In this document: positions 1 through 6,068 of the stretch, piece after piece
Numbering within the stretch: position 1 is the stretch's first letter
Layout: each line of letters begins with the position of its first letter
Origin: an uncultured Prevotellaceae bacterium
Lineage (GTDB): Bacteria; Bacteroidota; Bacteroidia; Bacteroidales; Bacteroidaceae
Assembly: GCA_946413885.1 (NCBI GenBank)
Contig: CAMKMK010000136.1
Span: forward strand, 1-6,197
Length of the DNA: 6,197 bases
Direction of reading: 5' to 3'
Notes under the pieces: model-generated
Databases searched by the model: none
Told to the model about the DNA's origin: nothing
The model's input: the letters and a program-made list of their open reading frames with translations, nothing else
Program-made: the position numbers and the translations under genes

Positions 1-2651
1 AGAGTGACCTGCATCCTAAAGAGGGTGTGGAACCTCTTCTTCAACGCGATATTGTGAGGGAGGTGCGCGATGCGGGCGTACGAGTCCTGAAGACGGATGT
101 TGCTTGGGTGGGCGCAGGATACAGCTTTGGACTGAATGGTTTGGCTGATGTGGCCAAGATCATGCCTTATTACGGCAACAATGCCCGTCCCTTCATCATC
201 AGTCTCGACGGATGGGCTGGCACGCAACGCTATGCCGGCATCTGGACGGGTGACCAGACGGGAGGAGAGTGGGAATACATTCGTTTCCATATCCCTACCT
301 ACATTGGCTCAGGTCTGAGCGGGCAACCCAACATCACGAGTGACATGGATGGCATTTTCGGAGGGAAGAATACACCTGTGAATGTGCGCGACTTCCAGTG
401 GAAGACATTCTCTCCCATGCAGCTCAACATGGACGGATGGGGTTCGAACCCCAAGTATCCTCAGGCTTTGGGAGAACCTTCTGCAAGCATCAATCGCTGG
501 TACCTGAAACTGAAGAGCCGCCTCTTGCCTTACACTTACAGTATCGCTCACGCGGCTATGACGGGCGAGCCTATGATACGCGCCATGTTCTTAGAGGAAG
601 AGAATCCTTTTACGCTGGGTGAGAGCGGTACGCGATACCAGTTCATGTACGGCCCCAGCATCCTGGTGGCTCCCATCTACCAAGAGACGCGCATGGATGC
701 CGATGGGAATGATGTGCGCGATGGAATCTATCTGCCCAAGGGACAATGGGTGGACTTCTTCACAGGTCAGGTTTACGAGGGAGGACGCATTCTGAATGAC
801 TTCGAGGCTCCCTTGTGGAAACTGCCTATTCTGGTGAAACGAGGAGCCATCATTCCTACCCACAAACCTACGAATACACCTAATCAGATGGATGCTTCGC
901 TTCGCTGCTATGATCTCTATCCTGGCATAGGGAATTTCGAGTTCACGGAGTACGACGATGATGGACGGACGAAAGCCTATCGGCAAGGGCAGAGTGTGAA
1001 CACCCTGATTCAGCAGAGTATGGATACCCAAGGGACGTACCGCATACAGGTCCTGCCTGCTCAGGGATCCTACAATACTTTCCAGCCCAACAAGACGACC
1101 CAGTTGCGGATTTATTGCAGTAGTTTGCCCAAGAAGTTTACCCTCAAGGTGAAGGGGAAGAAGGTGAAGCTGAGCCGCGCAGAGAATTATCAGCAATGGA
1201 AGGAGATGCCCAATTCCTGGTATTTCGGCAGGAGCGACGTGGAGCACATGGACATCCAGGCGCTTATGATCAATGTAGCTGAAATGGATGTCAGATCTAA
1301 TGACATCTTGCTTGAAGCGAAAGGTCTCGTCGTGGATACAGTCAACCATCTTCTTCAGAAAACAGGTCCTTTGGCAGCCCTCAAGTGTCGGATCGAGGAC
1401 GAAAACGTTGAGGCTTATTCCTTGATGCCTCAATGGGACGAAGTACCCAATGCCGATTATTATGAGGTGGAGTTCCAAGATCAGCTGTACAGTACGATCC
1501 GTCAGACAGGATACATGCTGGATAATCTGTTACCTCAGACAAATTATGAGATCAAGGTTCGTGCCGTCAATCTGGATGGGACGAGCGAGTGGTCAAGTCT
1601 GGAGGCTACGACTACCGAAGATCCGTTGAAGGATGCCATTCATGGAATGAAAGGTGAGACCAGTTGTGAGAACCAGCCAGGCCAAAGTGTCCATCATCTT
1701 TTTGATTTTGACTTGGGCAGCACGTGGCATACGGCTTGGATGAAGAAGGCTGTTCCGTTTGAGCTTGTGGTGGACATGAAGAGTGTGAACCGGCTGGATA
1801 AGATGCTGTACGTGCCTCGCGTGGATGCTGGGAATGGAACCTTGTTGAAGGGTACTGTGGAAGTCAGTATGGATCGCAGAAACTGGACCCTCGTGACCCG
1901 TTTCGACTGGTCACGTTCCGCTGAGCCGAAGGATATTTCCTTTGAGGACGTGAAGGACGGCACGTGGCGTTACGTGCGGCTCGTGGTGACGGAGGCTGTG
2001 GGTGGATTCGGAAGTGGGCAGCAGCTCTACCTCTTCCGTGTTCCAGGTAGTGAATACTACATCCCTGGCGATATCAATCAGGACGGACGTTTGGACGAGA
2101 ACGACCTGACGAGTTATATGAACTACACGGGTCTGCGCAAGGGTGACAGCGATTTCGAGGGTTACATCTCGAAAGGTGATCTCAATCAGAACGGTCTGGT
2201 TGACGTGCAGGACATCAATATCGTTGCCATCGAACTGGAGGATGGTGTGAGTAGCCGCAGGGTGCCTCAGGTAGCAGGAAGTGTCTCCATGAAGAGCGAC
2301 AAACAACAATATGCCGCTGGGGAGGAAGTTGCAATTCGTTTCAGGGGTGAGGGACTGGTAAGCGTGAACGGAATCAGTCTGGCTTTGCCTTACGATCCTA
2401 ATGAGTACGAATACGTGGGCGTGGAGGCTCCAGGGATGTCTGGAATGCTTAACATGACTTACGATCGACTGCATACCAACGGGCAGAAATCCTTGTATCC
2501 CACTTTCGTGAATTTGGGCGAGAAGAAGTATGTGGAAGGTGATGGCGAACTGATGATTTTGCGTCTAAGGGCAAAGAAAAACCTGAAGTTTACGCTCCAC
2601 ATGCAGGACGGAATGCTCGTTGACAAATATAATAATGTAGTCACCTTCTGA
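1..2651 (+). CDS. GH31 glycoside hydrolase, probable alpha-N-acetylgalactosaminidase, C-terminal part (5' truncated by window)
   Basis: The frame is open from the left edge (first full codon at 3, reading SDLHPKEG) and stops at TGA 2649-2651, so the true start lies upstream; the GTG at 27 is internal. Residues here count from that GTG. Residues 1-190 are the second half of the GH31 barrel: nucleophile candidate D24 in LKTDVAWVGAGYSFG and acid/base candidate D76 in GIWTGDQTGGEW. Then come GH31 beta domains including a DUF5110-like part (about 190-440, with LPILVKRGAIIP), fibronectin III (about 463-530), an F5/8 type C/CBM32-like module (about 535-675), a type I dockerin (about 680-740) and a cohesin-like module (about 751-874). 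The catalytic motifs lack the WxDMNE signature of alpha-glucosidases and match, from memory, the GH31 alpha-N-acetylgalactosaminidases that also carry FN3 and CBM32 modules. It would release terminal alpha-GalNAc from glycans. Secretion is inferred from the modules, since the signal region is not visible. The GH31 family call is firm; the substrate is inference. Confidence 0.93.
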   Translation, partial: SDLHPKEGVEPLLQRDIVREVRDAGVRVLKTDVAWVGAGYSFGLNGLADVAKIMPYYGNNARPFIISLDGWAGTQRYAGIWTGDQTGGEWEYIRFHIPTYIGSGLSGQPNITSDMDGIFGGKNTPVNVRDFQWKTFSPMQLNMDGWGSNPKYPQALGEPSASINRWYLKLKSRLLPYTYSIAHAAMTGEPMIRAMFLEEENPFTLGESGTRYQFMYGPSILVAPIYQETRMDADGNDVRDGIYLPKGQWVDFFTGQVYEGGRILNDFEAPLWKLPILVKRGAIIPTHKPTNTPNQMDASLRCYDLYPGIGNFEFTEYDDDGRTKAYRQGQSVNTLIQQSMDTQGTYRIQVLPAQGSYNTFQPNKTTQLRIYCSSLPKKFTLKVKGKKVKLSRAENYQQWKEMPNSWYFGRSDVEHMDIQALMINVAEMDVRSNDILLEAKGLVVDTVNHLLQKTGPLAALKCRIEDENVEAYSLMPQWDEVPNADYYEVEFQDQLYSTIRQTGYMLDNLLPQTNYEIKVRAVNLDGTSEWSSLEATTTEDPLKDAIHGMKGETSCENQPGQSVHHLFDFDLGSTWHTAWMKKAVPFELVVDMKSVNRLDKMLYVPRVDAGNGTLLKGTVEVSMDRRNWTLVTRFDWSRSAEPKDISFEDVKDGTWRYVRLVVTEAVGGFGSGQQLYLFRVPGSEYYIPGDINQDGRLDENDLTSYMNYTGLRKGDSDFEGYISKGDLNQNGLVDVQDINIVAIELEDGVSSRRVPQVAGSVSMKSDKQQYAAGEEVAIRFRGEGLVSVNGISLALPYDPNEYEYVGVEAPGMSGMLNMTYDRLHTNGQKSLYPTFVNLGEKKYVEGDGELMILRLRAKKNLKFTLHMQDGMLVDKYNNVVTF
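2067..2246 (+). other. Type I dockerin module within the GH31 protein
   Basis: Two EF-hand-like calcium loops are visible, each fitting DxNxDGxxDxxD: GDINQDGRLDENDL at residues 681-694 (ligands D682, N684, D686, D690, D693) and GDLNQNGLVDVQDI at residues 717-730 (D718, N720, N722, D726, D729), counted from the GTG at 27. The 36-residue spacing between the loops is near that of duplicated dockerin repeats. In clostridia dockerins bind cohesins to build cellulosomes. In Bacteroidota they occur in single secreted enzymes, where the partner is mostly unknown. All expected calcium-ligand positions are occupied, so it looks functional. Confidence 0.88.
2277..2648 (+). other. C-terminal cohesin-like beta-sandwich module of the GH31 protein
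   Basis: Residues about 751-874 (from the GTG at 27) begin with a pattern typical of cohesin-type modules, a beta strand followed by YAAGEEVAIRFRGEG. Later parts read VNGISLALPYDP, YEYVGVE and GELMILRLRAKK, resembling the internal strands of cohesins, and the protein ends at KYNNVVTF. There is no type IX secretion tail or sortase motif after it. The assignment rests on strand pattern and position beside a dockerin, so a generic immunoglobulin-like module remains possible. Confidence 0.6.
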
Positions 2652-2666
2652 TCCAATCAATTCACA

Positions 2667-2698
2667 CCCTGCGCTAAGGGATTCTTTTTGTTTTTCTT
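2667..2698 (+). terminator. Weak candidate terminator after the GH31 gene
   Basis: Sixteen bases after the GH31 stop, CCCT (2667-2670) can pair with AGGG (2677-2680) across a 6-nt loop, followed by a T-rich run at 2682-2698 (TTCTTTTTGTTTTTC). The stem is only 4 bp, so this is a poor intrinsic terminator by E. coli standards. The position and T tract are the main support. Confidence 0.3.
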
Positions 2699-2718
2699 GG
2701 TTGATTTTGAGTTTTCTG

Positions 2719-2773
2719 AGTATTCCGATTACTCCGATTACTCCGATTACTCTGATTACTCCGAGTACTCCGA
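2719..2773. repeat. Six-unit 9-bp tandem repeat (ATTACTCCG)
   Basis: Six consecutive 9-bp units start at 2719, 2728, 2737, 2746, 2755 and 2764: AGTATTCCG, ATTACTCCG, ATTACTCCG, ATTACTCTG, ATTACTCCG and AGTACTCCG, followed by one further A. The inner units are nearly identical and the two outer ones diverge, as in arrays that grow by slippage. It lies between the convergent ends of the GH31 gene and the ABC exporter gene, outside both coding regions. Confidence 0.93.
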
Positions 2774-2775
2774 CA

Positions 2776-2863
2776 TCAACGTGTTGTGTCTGAGGTTTCA
2801 ACGTGTTGTCTTTGCGGTTTCAACGTGTTGTCTTCGAGGTTTCAACGTGTTGTGTTGAGGGGG
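2776..2863. repeat. Four-unit 22-bp tandem repeat with invariant core TCAACGTGTTGT
   Basis: Units begin at 2776, 2798, 2820 and 2842, each opening with the same 12 bases TCAACGTGTTGT. Each is followed by a variable 10-base tail: GTCTGAGGTT, CTTTGCGGTT, CTTCGAGGTT, then GTTGAGGGGG, which looks like a shortened last copy. The core holds a short imperfect palindrome (CAAC-GT-GTTG). The array starts three bases after the 9-bp array and ends 15 bases before the stop codon of the convergent ABC exporter gene. Confidence 0.92.
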
Positions 2864-2878
2864 TAAAGATTCTGCTTG

Positions 2879-4525
2879 TCAGATGGTCATGCGTTTCAGA
2901 TTGAGTACCTGAGAGCAATATTCGACAACGGCGGGACGATGGGTGATACAGATGACGGTTTGACGCTCCTTCGTTCGGCTGTTGAGCTTCAGCAAAAGTT
3001 GTTCCTCAGTCTCTGCGTCAAGGGCGCTGGTGGCTTCGTCAAGGAGGAGAATGTTGCCGTGACGTAGCAGGGCGCGGGCAATGGAGATACGTTGCGACTG
3101 CCCTTCGCTGAGGCCTGCTCCCAACTCGCCGCATCGGGAATCCAAGCCCTTGGGGAGTTCCATCACGAAGTGAGCGCAGGCGGTTTCCAGCACTTCCTTC
3201 ATCTGCTCTTCCGTCGCATCGGGGTTGCCCAGCAGGAGATTCTCGCGGATAGTGCCGCTGAAGAGGGTGTTGCCTTGGGGCACATAGACCAGGTTGCAGC
3301 GGGTCATGGGACTGGCAGGGACGCACTTTGTCTCATCGTAGATTTCCACTTCGCCCTGAGTGGGTTGAAGCAAGGCCAGAATCAGTCGGATCATGGTGGT
3401 TTTGCCTGCTCCCGTCTCGCCCAGGATGGCCGTTGTACTTCCAATGGGGAAATCGAAGGAGAGGTCTTTCAGCACACGTCGCTTGTCCTGCTCGTATGCG
3501 TAAGTCACGTTGCGGAAGCGGATGCCAGCTCCGTTGGCGAAGAGGATGCGGTCGCCTTCCTGTTCCAAAGGAACGGCTTCGAGTTCCATAAGGCGTTCGC
3601 TGGCGGTAAGGCAGCTGATGAATATGGGGATGAAACGTGTCATGTCGCGGAAGGGACCTTGTATCTGGCCGATCAATTGGATAAAGGCAATCATGGTACC
3701 ATAAGAAATGGAACCAGCCTGCAGGCTATGCACACCCCAGATGAAGGTTGTCAGGTACCCAGCTCCAAAGCCTATGTTGAGCAGGGTGGCGGAGACGCTG
3801 GAGAAGACGGTACGGTGCCGCACTTGGGAGCGCAATCCTGTCTGGATGTTGTCCAAGCGGTCTACCATCGTGGGACCTTGTTCCAAAGATTTCAGGATCA
3901 CGCGGTGCTGGACAGACTCTGTCAGCAGGCTCTGTACTTCACTTTCTGTATCGCGGATGACTCGAGTAAGGACACGCATGCGACGCACGTAGAAACGGCT
4001 GAGGAGGATGAAGACAGGAGCGATGCAGATGACGATGCAAGCCAGCGTGGAATCCATGTGGAAGAAGAAGATAAAGGCACCCAGGAAACGGACAATCACT
4101 CCGAAGGCGGCGGGAATGGTCTCTGTGATGATGCTGGTCACATCATTGACGTCTTTCTCCAGACGGTTGAGCACGTCGCCGCTGTGGTGTGTCTCCAGTC
4201 CACTCCAGATACTGCGCATAAGGCGGTCGAAGAGGCGAAGCTGCATCTGGTTCTGGGAACGGACTCCCAGGATGGCTGCAATCCAACGCCGAACGAATGA
4301 GATAAACACCTTGCACACAAGGATGGCAATCAGGATGGCACATGTCCAGAAGAGGCTGCTGTCCAGTCGGCCCGTAGCGATATCCACTGCCCGTTTGGTG
4401 GACCAAATGAACAAGAAGTCCAGTCCTACCAAAAGAACCTCTACGATGGCATTCAGGACGGCTTGTGTGCGTAAGCCTTTCGAAGTCTTCCATATCCATC
4501 CAGGTATTTTCCTTGCGCTGATCAT
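2879..4525 (-). CDS. ABC exporter half-transporter (fused membrane and ATPase domains)
   Basis: This 548-residue protein has the type IV (MsbA-like) exporter layout. Six hydrophobic segments are visible at about 20-41, 58-78, 141-155, 160-180, 245-268 and 276-288. The ATPase domain spans about 333-548: A-loop tyrosine near 342-344, Walker A GETGAGKTT (369-377), Q-loop YVPQ (Q417), signature LSEGQ (472-476), Walker B NILLLD (491-496) with catalytic E497, D-loop SALD (500-503) and H-loop H529. All ATPase residues are intact, so it should work as a homodimer or with a partner half, powering export across the inner membrane. LSEGQ replaces the textbook LSGGQ, a variant I recall from other Bacteroidota exporters. 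ATG 4525 lies 15 nt after the nadK stop with no clear Shine-Dalgarno site, suggesting co-transcription with nadK. The substrate (lipid, drug or peptide) cannot be told; no peptidase domain is present. Confidence 0.93.
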   Translation of the reverse strand: MISARKIPGWIWKTSKGLRTQAVLNAIVEVLLVGLDFLFIWSTKRAVDIATGRLDSSLFWTCAILIAILVCKVFISFVRRWIAAILGVRSQNQMQLRLFDRLMRSIWSGLETHHSGDVLNRLEKDVNDVTSIITETIPAAFGVIVRFLGAFIFFFHMDSTLACIVICIAPVFILLSRFYVRRMRVLTRVIRDTESEVQSLLTESVQHRVILKSLEQGPTMVDRLDNIQTGLRSQVRHRTVFSSVSATLLNIGFGAGYLTTFIWGVHSLQAGSISYGTMIAFIQLIGQIQGPFRDMTRFIPIFISCLTASERLMELEAVPLEQEGDRILFANGAGIRFRNVTYAYEQDKRRVLKDLSFDFPIGSTTAILGETGAGKTTMIRLILALLQPTQGEVEIYDETKCVPASPMTRCNLVYVPQGNTLFSGTIRENLLLGNPDATEEQMKEVLETACAHFVMELPKGLDSRCGELGAGLSEGQSQRISIARALLRHGNILLLDEATSALDAETEEQLLLKLNSRTKERQTVICITHRPAVVEYCSQVLNLKRMTI

Positions 4526-4540
4526 AGTCTTGTTTTTGTG

Positions 4541-5431
4541 TTAGCAGTCGGTACGAACATCGGTTCCCCACATCAACTTAGTTCTTAGGGTACGTGAGAA
4601 CGAGCCGTTAGGGCGTTTTACCACATAAATGTTATAAGGTGCTCGAGTGACAGTCAGTTTTATGCCTTCGCGGCAGCTCTCGCTGCGTCCATCGATGGCA
4701 ACCAAGAAATTGTGACTGCGGCTTTCCACCGTCAGGCTCACCTCCATATCGTCGCAGAGTGTGATGGGACGCACGTTGAGGCTATGAGGAGCCACTGGAA
4801 CCATACCGATGACATGACTTCCTGGAGCCATGATAGGACCGCCCACGCTGAGGGCGTATCCCGTACTTCCTGTGGGCGTGTTGATGATGAGTCCATCGGC
4901 TTGATAGGTGGTCAGGTACTCCCCGTTGATGTCCACACGGATGCTGATCATGCTGCTGTTGTCACGTTTCAGTACAGCTACTTCGTTGAGTGCAAAAGGA
5001 TAACCTTTGGGAGCACCTTCAGAGTATTCTATTTGCAGGACGCTGCGAGGTTCAGTATGAGCATCGCCGGCATAGATGTGATTGATGGCGAGGTTGATGT
5101 CCTCAGGGGAGAAATCAGCCAGAAACCCCAAACGGCCCATGTTGATGCCCAGAATGGGAATTTCCTTGTTTCCCACGCGGCGGGCAGCCTCTAAGAATGT
5201 GCCGTCACCTCCCATGCTTACCACTACATCAGCCTGAAAATCGTTTCCTGATATGAGCTCCGTGGGATTGACTGTGATTTGCAGGTCTTTGGTCAGGAAG
5301 TCATAGAGTTGCTGATCAATCAGGATTTCAGCCTTGCGTTCCTCCAGAAGAACCAGCAGTTTCTGCACAGAGGTGGATTTTTTAGCCTGAAAAGTATTCC
5401 CAAAGAGGGCAAATCTGAGTCGTCTGTTCAT
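4541..5431 (-). CDS. nadK: NAD kinase
   Basis: ATP-dependent cytosolic NAD kinase that phosphorylates NAD+ to NADP+, the source of the cell's NADP pool. Counting from the chosen ATG (296 residues), it has the GGDGT motif (74-78, with D76 the expected catalytic aspartate), the NE pair in ALNEVAVL (N149, E150), the glycine-rich TPTGSTGYALSVGGP (185-199) and a C-terminal DGR (D247). All family landmarks are present and the length is normal. The start is placed at ATG 5431, preceded by AGGAAG with a 4-base gap. The N-terminus then reads MNRRLRFALFGNTFQAKK, like other Bacteroidales NAD kinases. An upstream in-frame TTG at 5455 would add eight residues but lies inside the -7 promoter box. It is the first gene of a probable two-gene unit with the ABC exporter and is transcribed away from the DJ-1 gene. 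Confidence 0.97.
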   Translation of the reverse strand: MNRRLRFALFGNTFQAKKSTSVQKLLVLLEERKAEILIDQQLYDFLTKDLQITVNPTELISGNDFQADVVVSMGGDGTFLEAARRVGNKEIPILGINMGRLGFLADFSPEDINLAINHIYAGDAHTEPRSVLQIEYSEGAPKGYPFALNEVAVLKRDNSSMISIRVDINGEYLTTYQADGLIINTPTGSTGYALSVGGPIMAPGSHVIGMVPVAPHSLNVRPITLCDDMEVSLTVESRSHNFLVAIDGRSESCREGIKLTVTRAPYNIYVVKRPNGSFSRTLRTKLMWGTDVRTDC

Positions 5432-5435
5432 ATTT

Positions 5436-5441
5436 CTTCCT
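5436..5441 (-). promoter_or_regulatory. Ribosome binding site of nadK
   Basis: On the minus strand AGGAAG ends four bases before ATG 5431. Shine-Dalgarno-like sites are otherwise lacking in this window, and this one supports ATG 5431 over the upstream TTG at 5455 as the nadK start. Confidence 0.55.
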
Positions 5442-5452
5442 GTTTTGGATGA

Positions 5453-5460
5453 CAAAGTTA
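5453..5460 (-). promoter_or_regulatory. nadK promoter -7 box (TAACTTTG)
   Basis: Read on the minus strand, 5460 to 5453 is TAACTTTG, an exact match to the Bacteroidota housekeeping -7 consensus TAnnTTTG. Transcription would start a few bases downstream, near 5446-5449, leaving a leader of about 15-18 nt before ATG 5431. I see no convincing TTTG-type -33 element at the expected distance. Confidence 0.65.
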
Positions 5461-5471
5461 ATGTTTTTTTC

Positions 5472-5479
5472 TAACTTTG
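5472..5479 (+). promoter_or_regulatory. DJ-1/ispD promoter -7 box (TAACTTTG)
   Basis: TAACTTTG matches the Bacteroidota -7 consensus TAnnTTTG exactly and lies 34 bases before ATG 5514, implying a leader of about 28-30 nt. The nearest TTTG upstream (5444-5447) is 24 bases away, slightly far for a -33 element, so that element is uncertain. The box is the inverted copy of the nadK box, 11 bases apart. Confidence 0.65.
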
Positions 5480-5513
5480 CGACATGTATTAAACTTAAAA
5501 AAGCTGTAATAGT

Positions 5514-6068
5514 ATGATTTATGTGTTTTTGGCCACTGGCTTTGAAGATATTGAAGCGTTGGCACCCGTTGATATAATGCGTCGTGCAGGACTTTCCGTC
5601 GAGACCGTTTCCATTACTGGTGAGTATGTCGTGATGAGTGCCCATGGGGTAGGAGTTGTGGCAGATGCTTTTCTTGAAGACATTGATTTCAGCGATGCAG
5701 ACATGATTGTGTTGCCTGGCGGACTGCCTGGCGCCACCAATCTGGATGCTTGTGAACCTCTCAGAAAGGGTATCATGAAACTGTATGAGGAAGGTAAACC
5801 TTTGGCTGCAATCTGTGCTGCTCCTCAAGTGTTTGGACATCTGGGTATTCTGGCAGGAAGGAATGCGACGTGTTATCCTGGCGTGGAAGGTCATCTGACA
5901 GGTGCCAACTATACTGGTGCGATCGTGGAAGTGGACGGTCAGTTCATTACGGGTCGAGGACCTGCAGCCGCTTTCGAGTTTGGCTATCAGATTGTGGAGT
6001 ATTTCTTGGGAGATGCTGCTGCTGAACCTCTTCGTCAGGGCATGATTTACAGTCAACTGTTGGGCTGA
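5514..6068 (+). CDS. DJ-1/PfpI (ThiJ/YajL-like) family protein
   Basis: This 184-residue protein has the single-domain DJ-1 fold, with length normal for the family. Conserved features are GFEDIEALAPVD with E14 (equivalent to the glutamate that hydrogen-bonds the reactive cysteine), the VLPGG turn (66-70), the nucleophile elbow AAICAAPQVFG with C101 as the reactive cysteine, and the C-terminal ITGRGPAAAFEFG (145-157). Y121 stands where human DJ-1 has H126, as in YajL-type bacterial members by my alignment from memory. The family includes oxidative-stress sensors, chaperones and proposed glyoxalase or deglycase enzymes; the precise activity of this one cannot be read from sequence. ATG 5514 has no Shine-Dalgarno site but an A-rich leader, usual in this phylum. 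Its TGA overlaps the ispD ATG by one base, so the two are likely translationally coupled. Confidence 0.94.
   Translation: MIYVFLATGFEDIEALAPVDIMRRAGLSVETVSITGEYVVMSAHGVGVVADAFLEDIDFSDADMIVLPGGLPGATNLDACEPLRKGIMKLYEEGKPLAAICAAPQVFGHLGILAGRNATCYPGVEGHLTGANYTGAIVEVDGQFITGRGPAAAFEFGYQIVEYFLGDAAAEPLRQGMIYSQLLG

Noticed and set aside
27..29. GTG as the start of the GH31 gene
   Set aside because: The frame stays open to the left edge and the residues before it (SDLHPKEG) continue the GH31 barrel, so this is an internal valine of a truncated gene.
591..1478. 295-codon minus-strand open frame inside the GH31 gene
   Set aside because: It is antisense to a well-conserved catalytic and beta-domain region, shows no domain or signal, and no promoter box was seen.
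2565..2801. 78-codon minus-strand frame with a GVIGVIGVI run
   Set aside because: The repeated peptide is just the 9-bp DNA repeat read in frame, and the rest is antisense to the end of the GH31 gene.
2776..2863. CRISPR array
   Set aside because: The unit is only 22 bp and the variable tail is 10 bp and partly conserved (often ending GGTT), too short and too similar for spacers. No cas gene is present.
3092..4300. Long 402-codon plus-strand open frame
   Set aside because: It lies entirely opposite the ABC exporter, whose ATPase motifs are unmistakable. Its translation is rich in His, Glu, Gly and Gln with no recognisable domain, as expected of an antisense shadow.
5382..6056. 224-codon minus-strand open frame opposite the DJ-1 gene
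   Set aside because: It overlaps the conserved DJ-1 coding region, crosses the divergent promoter, and has no recognisable motif.
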